DNA from: Mytilinidion resinicola
Lineage: Eukaryota > Ascomycota > Dothideomycetes > Mytilinidiales > Mytilinidiaceae
NCBI RefSeq assembly: GCF_010093595.1
Contig: NW_022985446.1
Coordinates: 62,001-126,000, forward strand
Reading direction: 5' to 3'
DNA length: 64,000 nucleotides
The position numbers were made by a program, and so were the translations under genes. Positions 24,298 through 35,479 of the stretch are shown piece by piece. The notes below the pieces were generated by a model that saw only the letters and a list, made by a program, of their open reading frames with translations, was not told the DNA's origin and ran no database searches. Within the stretch, counting starts at the first letter, position 1. Every line of letters starts with the position of its first letter.

Positions 24298-25101
24298 ATT
24301 CCCCCTTTAAGTTATGATGGAACGGAACAGGACGGGATGGGAATGAATGCATGCGTTGGCATTCAAAATGGATCCACGAATGGCGAACTCAGGTAGGCGG
24401 GTTTGCTTTGAAAATCTTGTACCAGTAGACAACAGCCCTTGAATGAAATTAAATCAGAATTTCAAACCCAAATGTGTGTTTGTGCTCTAGTGACGATTAT
24501 GCTAGTTTCGTCTTACTTACGCTCTGAAATGGTACTGTTCATCCCCCTCATCGAGGACAAAGCCTCAACCAGGCTTCGTGATCACGGGTATGGTGGATCT
24601 TGTCGGCAGTACGAACGGGAGAGTTTGTAAGATTGAGGCTCCATTTTGGCATGTAACAACCGGGCCTGTGGATTGGACCGGGCAAGATACACTCAAATTA
24701 TAACGTCGCGAAGTGAAATAGTAATTTTCGATATCAATTTCAAGCTATCGAATCCAATCCTTCCTTTCCCTTCCATTCTTTCCTTGCTTAGTAAATCACC
24801 GGAACTCCGCCCCGCCGACCTTTTGATCGCTGTGCAAGCAAGAATAAGAAAAGGACCCAAAAGCCCCCAGGTGAATCCCCATCCCCCGAACCCAGCCTCC
24901 ACAACGTCGGCATCCTTAAACAGTGGCCTCATCCACCCTCTCACTCCGACCATTCGCACTATTTGAGTGTGAGAGCACTTGTTGGACCGACTGCTGAATC
25001 GACTGCTGATACGCCGCTCCTCGCCTCGGTCGAGTCTGGTTCGCTCCCTCATCTGCGCAGAAACACCACGTCAACAATCGCATCACACCCAACACAGTTC
25101 T
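24298..25101. other. Intergenic region between convergent genes
   Basis: This contains the 3' UTRs of the small membrane protein gene (plus) and Rae1 (minus). No ORF with recognisable features is present. Confidence 0.5.
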
Positions 25102-26318
25102 CTACCTCTTCTTACTGCCCGGCCGTGGCTTGCACTCATCCCCCACAACCGGATGCAGCATGATCTTGTTCTGTAGATTCGGGTTGTTGAAGCCGTAGCC
25201 CTTGCTCCAGTCGTAGCTCACCGCGTAGGCGAAGATGGAGCCGGTGCTGTTGAACGCCGTCGACGAGATGGAGCCGCCGACCTCCGGGTAGCCCTTGAGG
25301 CGGTGCTTGGCGTCCTTGTCCCAGAAGTGGAACGTGCCGTCGCTGCCGGCGGTGCTGAAGGTGCCATGCACGGGGTGGAAGGAGATGGCGTTGACCGAGT
25401 ACACTTTGGCTACGTCGCGCTGGGTTGGGTCTTGTTGGCGGTGGCATTTGAAGGAGAAGTTGAGACTTGGGGTGTGTGTGTTAGTTTGGATCGTGCAGGA
25501 ATTGATACCAGTTTAGAGAGGCAGATTACTTACCCTGAATCCTTGTCGTCCGCGTATTGAATGGCGCAGCGGCCCTCGATGCTGCCCACGGCGAACCCGG
25601 TCGCGTCGGTGAAGCAGCTCACGACCCGCGTCTGCCACTTGAGCGGGCTGGTGATAGTCTTGTGGAACGAGGGCGTGTTTCTTAGCGAGTACATGTTGAT
25701 AGCGCGGTCTTCGGTGCCCACGACGAGGAGCTCGTTCTTGATATCCATAGTGTAGCACTTCTTGCCGCCGAGGTCGAAGTCCAGGATGGGCTGCTCGGCC
25801 CGCAGGTCCCAGATCTTGATCTTCGCATCCCAGCCGCCCGTCACTAGGTAGTCTTGCCCGCCGCTGTTGAACATCCTGACCGACTTGATCGCTTCATCAT
25901 GCTTGGCGCAACGTGTTGGGTTGATCTGGCCGCCGGAATTCAGATCTGCGATTTGTGCCCAGCCGTCGGCACTGGCGGCGACTACTTGTGTGCCATTCTA
26001 CACTCACTACCGCATTAGCTCGAGTTCCTCACAACTTGCGAGAGCGCGCAGTAAACTTACCGTTGACCAGCAGACGCCTAGGACTGGCTTCTCGGCTTTT
26101 ATTAAGTGCTTCCCTTCAGTGGAGCCGTCCGGCTTGACTTGGTAGATCCGACACTGGCTATCCCACGACCCAACAGCCAGAAGATCGGCGGCTGATGAGA
26201 AGGCGATTTCGGAGACGCTGTCGCTCGGCGGGTCGACAACCGGGCGGTCTCCCTTGGTGTCGCCTTGAGTGTTGGTGGTCGACGTGCCCGCCGAGTTGGA
26301 CTGGCCGAAGAGGGACAT
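25102..26318 (-). CDS. rae1: Rae1/Gle2 mRNA export WD40 protein
   Basis: Exons on the minus strand are 26318-26061, 25997-25534 and 25465-25102. All splice sites are canonical (GTAAGT donors) and in phase; the product has 361 residues. It is a seven-blade WD40 propeller of the Rae1/Gle2 type: an N-terminal FGQSN-type tail, the first blade ISEIAFSS-like then LLAVGSWDSQCRIYQV, VLGVCWSTNGTQVVAASADG, YLVTGGWDAKIKIWDLR, and the closing part NAISFHPVHGTFSTAGSDGT followed by FAYAVSYDWSKGY. Rae1 docks at nuclear pores (Nup98) and takes part in mRNA export and spindle function. The length agrees with the family (about 350-370). Confidence 0.93.
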
Positions 26319-27545
26319 GGTGTCGGACTTTGAGTTGGTATATGGATTGTGTTAAGTCGTGAGAGCGCGCTGGGGGTATAGACCAGATGTCGAAGGTCTC
26401 TTGAACGTGGAGGGTCGTGGAGAGGTGATTGCCGTTAAATCGCGGAATGAATGCTGTGGGAAGATGCGATCTGGCGGGCGCAGACACAAAGGGGTCAAAG
26501 GGCAGCGGTGGGCTTATGGACAGCTGCAAAGTAGCTGGCACGCGCAGACAAAGACGAGAAGCTTCGCGAAGCAGCGGCAGGCAGCTCCCCAGCGCCTGCC
26601 TATTTTCTGCCTAGCCCCTCGGCGCCGGAACAACCGTTCTTGCGGCGACCTCCCACAAAATCTCTGCTGGCCCTCCCGCCTTTCTTCCTCCAGCTCCTCG
26701 CTCGAAGAATCGCATTCAAAGCTTACACACAGAGACGCGTCTTCGGACGTGCTTTCTTACTTGCACACTGCTTTGGGAGAAAGTCCCCGGACACCCTGCC
26801 TCGCAGGCACCCGTGCCAACACGCCGCCACAGAAGCACCGCGGCCTCGTCCACCAACCCATTGGATTCGCTCTCAGCGTCGTCTGCACTCCCGCTGCCGC
26901 CAGCAATGCTCCGCCCGCAATGGTTCTGGCACCACGGACGAAGATACGAGTCCGCCAGTCCCGGAGCAGGTGTGTCGCAGTGCTGTGTGGGCAGTGTGGA
27001 GGAGAAGCTTTGAGCTGAAGTCAGTGGCGGGCGAGGGTTTTTTCGTCAAGATGGATAGTTATGCGATTGCCTTTCCTCATGCCACGTTCTTCGGGGTGTG
27101 CGGGAGGTAACTCGATGGGGCTTATTCTCGATGCGAGGGGCTCAATCTTTTTTCAGGGTTTGCAGGATGTTCTCGGGCATGCCTACGCTTGGTCGAACAA
27201 GCCAGACTCAACAACTCTCTTCTCGTTCAGGTGATGATATAACAAATAGAGTCAAGCACTGAGGCGACCCGCAAACCCTACGTGGTGTCGGGGAGCCATG
27301 ATGCGAAACATTTAAACAACCTCTGATGAACGAAAGAGAACTCTAGATAGTCAAGGATGGTCACGGCGGAGACTGGAGAATGAATCAAATGCCATTTTTT
27401 TTGGCTGCTCTGTTGGTATCCCTCGTGCTAATGATGCAAAACTTCAAATGTCATGTCCGAAACTCCACCCTGCCCGCCTCTAACACCAGTGCCCCAGACA
27501 AATCCGCTAAACGAGGCCGAAAGAATGCTCCTGCAACGTCTACCA
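26319..27545. other. Promoter region of rae1 and 3' flank of rad52
   Basis: ORFs such as 26359-27018 lack domains and look like GC-rich noise. The 300 bp upstream of rae1 probably holds its promoter. Nothing else is recognisable. Confidence 0.5.
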
Positions 27546-29444
27546 TCAATTTCTGACCGCTTGGTTCTCCGTGCCTTCGACTCTCGGTCTCTTGAAGTCT
27601 CCCCCGTCCCCTGGTCCGCCTTCTGCCTGCTTGTTGCTCACATCTGACAAAGGTGGTCTTCCAATAGGCTCCGCGCTCCTCTTCGCTCCGACCGCTGGTC
27701 CCGGAGGCTTGTACGCCCCTCGATTAGCAAGCGGGCTCTGTGCTGCACCGGGCATTCCGATTCGCCTGTTCGTGTCTGCCTGTGGGTTGATGAAGTTCGG
27801 CCTTGGGACAGGGGCAACGTTAGCACCATTGGCGGGAGCCTGATTGGCTCCAACGATAGCCTGTCGGCTTATAGGCCCCGACTTCATATGGTCGAAGCCA
27901 CTTGTTCTACGGAGAGAGGGGCTTTCCGCGTGAGGGTTGAAAGCAGGCAGGTTTTTGGGAAGAGGGCCGTTGCTGGTCTCCGGTTTATTGATGTGCTCAG
28001 CTGCTCGTGCTGTGATAAAACCAACAGGAGGTTCGTGGTTGATAGGTGGTCCAGGAGGGCCATTCTGCGGAGGCTCAGCCCTGGATAGTTGGATGTGGTT
28101 AGGAATCGACTCAGACGCCAAAGACGGGTTTGACCGTGGCCCCTGGTTTGGCTGTTGTTGATTCTGCAGAGGAGCCAGGACTTGCTGCGGGGCCTGGGGT
28201 CTTGAAAATTGCTGATTGTTTCGTTGTGGAGGCTGCATGTTCGCACGGGCTACTTCAGCTGGAGCATGCGGAATTCCATTTGGTGTTTGAGGGCCTTTGG
28301 CTTGCAAAACAGGTCTGGGCTGTTGGGCTTGATTGTTTTGCGGCGGCTGCTGGACACCATTTTGTGGCTTCAATGCTGGCATTGAGTTTGGTCGGTTCAT
28401 GCCCTGGCGCGCGAGATTATGGGCTGTTTGATTTTGCTGTGGTGGGCCGCCATTCTGTTGCGGCGGTTGTTGCGGCGGTCGTTGCGGCGGCTCTCTTGGA
28501 TCTGCTTTCGGCGTCTCAAACATAGAGTCGGAGACAGCATCCAGACCGAACTCGTCTCCACCACCCTCAGAGATATCCACGCCATCGAATAGGTTGCCAC
28601 CAAATTCGTCTTCAAAGTCTACGCTCGAAAGATTGGACTGCAAGCTTGGTACACGAGCGGTGGTGCCAGCTTTTTCTGGTGATGGCGGTGGTGGAGGTTC
28701 CCTCTTGATCGGGGCAAAGTCCGGGTGTCTATGGAGGTTGTCCGGATCCCACTTCGAAGGCGCTGCTTTTACGCCCTTCACCTTGACCAGGTATTCTTTA
28801 TCGTATAAACAGTTGCCCAAGACATTGCCAAAGGTTCGTAGGGCGCGCTTTAAGCCATCTGTAGCAGCCTCCTTCTTCGCCTTTTCGAAAGCCGGTGCTT
28901 TGCCTTTGCAGTTCTCGATGTGACCGTAGCCAATATCCTACATCTACGTCAGCGGAAGTTGTTGGGATCTGCAGGGAACGCGAACCTCGTGGAATGTGCC
29001 ATCCTTCAACGTAACGCGCACTATGATTGAAAGCCCTATATTCACTCTACCGGTCGCTTGGACTTCGTCGACCTATTGTCTATATCAGCGTCCTTGTGTT
29101 TGAGCAAATCCGAGTTTACTAGACTCACAAAGTCTATCGTCACTTCTCTTATGGAGCTGGACCATCCATTGAAGCCAAACACGTCGTTCGCCAAATTTAT
29201 AGCCTTCTGGGCTTCCAAATATGCCACCCTTCCTCCGCCTGCACCAGGTCGTGTTGACACATATTCCGGTCCAAGCTGCTTGCTCAATCGGCTTTGGAGC
29301 GTCGCGATCTCTTGGGCCGTGAAGTTGCTGACGCGCGGGTCTTCGAACGGGTTCGCGATGGACTTGTACTGGTCGCCTGGCCTGATCATTGTTAGTCTTG
29401 CTGGTATAGATTCAGAAGTGAGATTGCGGGGCATACGAAGGCAT
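27546..29444 (-). CDS. rad52: Rad52 recombination mediator
   Basis: There are four exons: 29444-29437 (only 8 bases, ATGCCTTC), 29381-29129, 29072-28986 and 28937-27546. Frames join exactly to give 579 residues. The N-terminal DNA-binding/annealing domain (about residues 15-190) shows [28 protein letters not shown]-like [48 protein letters not shown], then [20 protein letters not shown] and NCLYDKEYL. The C-terminal two thirds is Gln/Pro/Asn-rich and disordered, where Rad51- and RPA-binding segments lie in this family. The last part is basic, ending in [15 protein letters not shown]. Rad52 loads Rad51 and anneals single strands in homologous recombination in the nucleus. The donor of the third intron is GTTCGC, a weak variant. 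Confidence 0.93.
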
Positions 29445-31918
29445 TGTGAAGAGTGTTTATGTGGCCATGGACATCGGGGTAGGCACCCGTAGGCGTGCTG
29501 GTGACGCGATGAGGTTCAAGGTCCCGACGTCGGGAACAGGCAGACGACGCCACAACGCGAACTTCGCCAGGCATCACGTGAGCCTAACATTAGGCCTTGG
29601 AACGATCTCACCGTTCACTCTTCATCATCGACTTGTCAATCTGTTTAACATACTCCCTAGACAAGGTCTTTTGGTTTCAATCAACACCGAGGAACCTAGA
29701 ATAAGTCATGTGTGCCGCTTTCACCGAGCAACCCAATCACTACCGACCAATAGTTTTTGATAAACGCCCAAGGGACACAACGCATACGCGAGCAAGAGCT
29801 CCGTCGCCGTTTAGAGGATACATATTAACTGCTGGGGCTCGTCCGCTTAAAGTTTAGTTCCTTTTGTTGGAAGTTCTTACGAAATCAACCGCGTGAGAGA
29901 ATGTTTACTTAGACGCAGAGGGCACGCGGCGTGCACCCGGTGTAGTTAGTGTAGTTACTTCTAATGACGCAAGCAAGAGCTCTGGAATCAGGTCACTATC
30001 CTGAGGATAAGAACAAGCTGCTGAGGTACGTCCACCGGGCGTTCGCTCACTCCAGTTACAGGTATTCACATATCTAACTGCACCATAGTAAATGTGTTAG
30101 ACATGGCGGGTACGCTGCGTCTACCTTACGTAGTTAATTTTCTTTCCGTAAGCAAGAAGCTATGAATCGGGTCGCCAAAATCAACTTTCTGAAAGTTTGC
30201 TGAGGGACCTCCGTCAAGAATCTACGGACCTAAGTTTTAAGTTTTGACCGAATCAACCGCGTTGAACATGTTTTGGTGAACGTAGCGTGCACGCATCGTA
30301 CACCTGACTTAGTTTCTTTCGGCAGAACAGGTAACTAGATTCAGAGTCCAATGATCTACCTCTATCTCCCCTGGCTTCGCCATTTTTTCATGCGTGACTT
30401 CATTACTACTAAATGCTAACCGCCATCAGGCCATCAAACCCCTATTCCACATCATTCCAGCCCTCTACTCATAGCCATCACTGAACTATAATATTCACCA
30501 TCACCTCCACTATCTCCAATCAGCTCCACCCTTCCTCCATACGCTATGGTGGTTGTGGTAGTTGATCACCTCCGCCAAACCACCGCACAATCCTCCATTG
30601 AATGACCCATTCCTCCATATTGATACCACAGACACCACCCACCCCAACATGGCGGGTGGGAACTCATTTTTGAACCCCCGACCCAAACGACCATGGGGTC
30701 GTCGAAATTTTGATTTTGGAACTCTCCACCGCGACCGCACTGGAGAAAGAAACAAGTCCACAGTGGGTCTTTTATACGTGGCAGATTCCTCCTGCACGTG
30801 AGAAAGGGTTCGTCACCTGATGATATGATGATCAGGGGTAGAAGCTAAATCACGGCGGCGGGGTTTGGATGAGCACTGAAGATTCGTTCTCTCGCATGAT
30901 CCTCACGTGAGTGAGCCAGGAACCGCCTATAAAGTCTCTGTACGATTTCGAAGATCAAGCGAACAGGACAGGGCGGATGTACTATGGAGGATCAAACCCC
31001 CATCATGACTTTCTTGATGGCAAATAAGAGGCTACGTTTCCCTCATGGAGGACTCCGGAGTGCGTTTCAAACGGCCGAGAGGTAGAGAATTATGTCTCCG
31101 CGGCTTTTTCTTGTCTGAGGCTCATCATCCCTACGTCTACCTTATCATTCTTCCTTCCATCGTTTGTACAAGGTTCTGCACACTACCACTTCCCCAGCTC
31201 GAAAGACCGTGAGTGTTGTGTTAGGATAGTCATCACCATCACGAATCCAACAGTCCCCACCGCCCTCATCTCTCTCCTCCCATTGTTTGGTTGTCCTTGA
31301 ATGTTTGATCAGACACCACCAACACACAAACTCCATTTACTCCCGCAGGGCACGTTTTTACATCACAAACACCGCCCAACTCCATGAGTCCGAATGATCT
31401 ACGATGATCGATCGATCACCCAACTCTCGCAACCATGAAGCCACTCGTCTATGTATTTTGCACTCGCACCCAACTGCCTCGACTCTGCAGGAAGAAGATA
31501 AAAACGAACAGCTCGACTACTCGTTTATACACGGAAGAAAGTTCTCTGCACGTGATATCAAAGATTCACATGACCCAAACCCCCTTCACCGTATCCGACG
31601 CAGAGGTCTTGAGAACGCCTAACCACCCAATATAAAAGACGAAGCTGAAGACACACAACAGATAAAAATTGGATCTCCGCTATTTGATATCTTCAAAGAC
31701 TGTATATCGGTACAAAAAACGTACAATATATCGAAGCTGACCCACTACGCCCACAAATTGCCGTAAATCCCCATAGCCGAGTTACGGCCTGGATATCAAT
31801 GCCCCTCCCTCCAATCGTGTCCAAACGCCAGATCATCGCTCAAGTGAAAGCAAGTATATCCACAAACCGAACCAAAGAAAACCCAGACTCGGCTATCCCT
31901 TATACTACACCCTCCGCC
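29445..31918. other. Long intergenic region with degenerate tandem repeats
   Basis: No gene is supported. A triplicated repeat of about 180 bp occupies 29792-30335. From 30480 to 31400 the sequence is rich in short C/T and A runs. The right end is the 3' flank of the Zn2Cys6 gene. Confidence 0.55.
29792..30335 (+). repeat. Three degenerate tandem units of about 180 bp
   Basis: Units start with GCAAGAGCT or GCAAGAAGCT at 29792, 29973 and 30152, so the period is 179-181 bp. Each unit carries, in the same order, a GCTG(A/G)GG-like box, a (A/C)ATCAACCGCG- or ATCTAACTGC-like box, then an ACGC-rich box ending near TAGTTA/TTAGTTT. The copies differ at many sites, so they are old. They contain no ORF. 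Confidence 0.6.
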
Positions 31919-34549
31919 TCAACCAACCCCCCCATTCCCACCCGCATTCCCCCACCACTCCGCAAACCCCGCGCCCCCCGCCGTCCCCATCCTCCCCGCT
32001 CCCCCTGCCCCTTGTCCTACCCCCGCCACTCCCATCCCATGCCCATGCGCCCCCTGCCCCACAAACCCCATCTGATCCCCCGCCTGTTGCCAGCTCTCAC
32101 TCATCTTGAACCCGTCTCTCGAGAAATCGTCCCACTGGTCCACCGCCCCGAGCATGCTGCTCAGATCCATCGGCGAGACATGCATGTTGTTTCCCAGTAA
32201 CGGGACGCCCTGGCCCTGGAACGGCGTCCAGAAGAGTTGTTCCTCGGCCGGCGCGGCGGCGGGCCCTTGGGCGTTGTTGGGCGAGGAGGCGAAGGTGAGG
32301 GGCGGCGAGGTGGTGTTGGTGGTGGTGGAGGAGCGGGGTGGGAGGGAGGAGGAGGCGGAGGCGAGGGTTTGGGGGGTGAACATGGTTAGGGACTCCCTGC
32401 GGGCGGAGTCCTCGGGTGTAGCGGATGGGTATTCAGTTCGTGGGGGCTGGGGGCCGTTCGGTGGTTGGATGGCGTCGTAGTTGTCGAAGAAGTTTGTTGT
32501 GCGTGGTGGAGGAGAGGTTAGGGGGGGTTCCGCGACTGGGACGAGGGGGCTGGATTTGAGCTCGTCGGGAAAAGGGAGGTTCCATTTCTGGCAGAGGTTG
32601 TAGATGATTTTGAAGGTCCGTGCCGTAAAATAGTGGCAGGTGGACATGTCTTCCATGGCGCGGAGGCCGTCGATGAGGTTGCGGCGGCTGACGGGGTTGG
32701 ACGAGTTGATGAGGTGGACGGTGGTAATGGAGAGGAGGATGTGGGTTAGTAGTAGGTTACAAGATCGGAGGCTGTAGTGCCGTCGATATAGCCTCATGAT
32801 GTCTGATACCGTGTTTGCACTGTCTATGCACACCTCGCGGGGCCGAATGTCGGAATGAAGGATATCCACTTTCATGAGTGGTCTGAACAGATGGACGATG
32901 CAAGTGTGGTAATACATGCTTTGATCTTATTAGTATATCGCAGCAACGAGCTTGTGCCGACCTACTGAAGTGTGAGAACATGCGGTATTGGCAGGGCCTT
33001 GTCGTTTGGATCAAGCTGAAGTGCTTTCGGTAACGATTTGTACCAGTTCTTGTACTTGCAATAGGTATCGAGCAATCTTCGGCTAGTAAACCGTTCTCTA
33101 GGCGCGTAAAACATGAACAAAGAATCGCTAACTAGTTCTGACAGCGTACTGAATCCCTGGAGGAATTGCCGATTCGTGAAAACTGGCTGGGATTCGCGGG
33201 AAGCGTCTAAAAACAGTTGACCTTTCTCGAGGGCTACCGGTTCTTCGAGAATTGGCTTATCTAGATTAATGGCAGTCCTTGGAAGCTGAGATATGCGTCC
33301 AATTGCAAGCGACCATGCCCTTTTACACATTAGTCGTCGAGTCTCACCTCTTCTCCATGCATAACTTACGTATCAAAGGTGAAGCAGCCCCAAAAGGTGA
33401 CTTTCCGCACTTCGATCTCGGACCGAGTTAGTCCTAGATTCGCCGAGGAAGAGTAGTTCAGATGTAAGCCTAATTCCACAGCCATCCTCATGCACCTGCC
33501 AGCATACATAAAACCAGAACTGTCCCGCCCAGCGGAGGGCTCCCGCAAGCCCATGACTGCCAGAGCTTGGACCGTAGTGAGGCGAGGCGACTCGTCCTCA
33601 AAGAGAAGTCGTCGAGCCTCAGCAAAGAAATGGTCTCCGGCCGTACGGGGGTTGCTTGGGTCGGTTCGAGCGAGTGGCTCGTCAGAGGAATGGCAAGCGT
33701 AGGCGCAGATGGCGTTCACTAATAGAGGGCTGCAGTACTTCTGACGACCGGTCCTGAAGTCTTTGTAGAAGCATTCCCTAGAGAACAAAACGTAGAACGG
33801 ATGAGACCACTTAAAGTACAGCTCGAAGAGATGGTAGAGAAACTTCGTATCGCTGGTGACGGTGGTCCACGTATCTACGTTCGGAGGCGCAGGCAGAGTG
33901 GTGTTGGGCTGAGTATAGTTCTCGTCCTCGCGCACCAGTCCTAGGCTCGAGGTATGACCATAGTGCCTCGATACACCAGACTTCGTCAAGGCAGGCTTCC
34001 CGATGAGTACGGCAAGGTCTCCCTCCAACGAAGACGTCTGGCTCTCCAACTTCGGGGGCAGAGTCACGACTCTCCGCAGCGACTCAGCCAGCGAATCCAA
34101 GTTGTCGTCCCTCCGGATCTGGTGTATGATGTCCTGAATCTCCGACTCTGGCAGACTCCGAATGGACGCCACAACGATATCCGCAGCTCCCGAGCTGGTC
34201 TCGGCGATGGAGGCACTATCTCGCTTCACGGCCGTCTTCCCGCGACGGTTCTCGCTGTCGGCGTCGTAGTGACATTCCGTCTTATACACGGCGGTGCAAG
34301 TTGCGCACACGGGGGTGCCGCCATCGCACTGTAATGCAGATATGTCAGCAGCTAATTCACAGGCGACGCGCAATCCGAAGTCGGCGACGTTGGCGCAATC
34401 GGACTTGCCTTTGACTTCCGCTTCCTGCACGGCACACAGGCACTCTGCACGCATCGCCTCTTGGACGTCTTCTGCTCGGCCTGGCTGCTGCTGGACGCCA
34501 CCGGGGACTGGGTGTTGTTGTCCTCCTTGGAAGCAACAGCGCGCGCCAT
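31919..34549 (-). CDS. Zn2Cys6 fungal-specific transcription factor
   Basis: Exons are 34549-34409, 34328-33370, 33319-32966 and 32918-31919, giving 817 residues with consistent phases. The zinc cluster is at residues about 37-65: CVPCRKRKSK in exon 1, then CDGGTPVCATC and the last Cys in TECHYD in exon 2, in the C-X2-C-X6-C pattern. Intron 1 starts with GCAAGT, a GC-AG intron, and falls immediately before the third Cys. The middle homology region (fungal_trans) follows: WSHPFYVLFSRECFYKDF, CSPLLVNAICAYACHSS, SGFMYAGRCMRMAVELGLH, and KVTFWGCFTFDTAWSLAIGR. The C-terminal 250 residues are Pro/Ser/Gly-rich, as in activation domains. The target pathway cannot be told; no metabolic cluster adjoins it. 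Confidence 0.9.
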
Positions 34550-35479
34550 GGTTCGGGAGCGGAATCGCGAGACGACAAGGGCGACAGACGTGAGGCGCGC
34601 GACGAGGATTCTCTACCGATCGCAGCGAGGATGTGGGAAGCCTGGGTCAGGGACAATGCAATTCATCCTGCGCTATGTGAAGCTATGTTGCTCGTTCTGG
34701 GCGCGTCGATAAGACGAACTATGACGTTGCCACCGCAGAGTCGTTCCAAACGGCGGAGTGTGGAGAGGCTAGCGGGAGAGCGGCAGCCTCGCACGGCGGA
34801 GGAGCATCAGGGCGGGAGCAATTGGCGGCGGGCTGCGACATGGGCTGGGGAAGCGTGCAGGACGCTTTGAAATCGCCATCATGGCTGGTTGCAGGATTAT
34901 TCCCAGCGAGACGTGCACCAGCCCTGCTGCATTCCGCTGCCTTCCGCTGCCCGCCCGGTTGTGCTCTCGGATCGAGTCGCCGTGCCCCTTCGCCAACCAC
35001 AACACCTCAGTTTCTGCTGTGGGCAAATTCCACATCCACGCGTCCTGCTCCGCCAAAGCCAGTTGCCGGCAGCTGGTGGCTTGATCCCTGATCACTAGTG
35101 CGGAGTGCGCTCCGGCAGTTGTACGACGCCACAGCCGTCACATCATTGCGATCTCTGTCTGGACAGCCTCAAGTGTCGCCACGGACCATTTGTCATCTAT
35201 TGCCCCGTCACCAGAAAAACTAAAGCCATTTTCTGATATCGGTTGATGCCATGCCTGGACGTGATTAAGCAGTGCGAAAATGTCTGTAATGGTGATACCA
35301 CTAAAGAAAATGGGGAATCGATGTATTAAATAGGGTATTCAAGTCCAGGTATACACGCTCGTCGCGAATGCCACAATGCAGGCCTATATCTATGCTGTTG
35401 AAACGACGAGGTGCTTCCAACCATGCTCAACAGAATCAGGTAGCAACACTTCCTAAGTCCTAACAACAACGGAAAGTGC
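34550..35479. other. Intergenic region
   Basis: This is upstream of the Zn2Cys6 gene and downstream of the RhoGAP gene. GC-rich ORFs are present on both strands without recognisable content. No repeat or RNA gene is seen. Confidence 0.5.

Noticed and set aside
29792..30335. CRISPR-like array
   Set aside because: Units are 180 bp and degenerate throughout, with no short conserved repeat and unique spacer pattern; the genome is eukaryotic.
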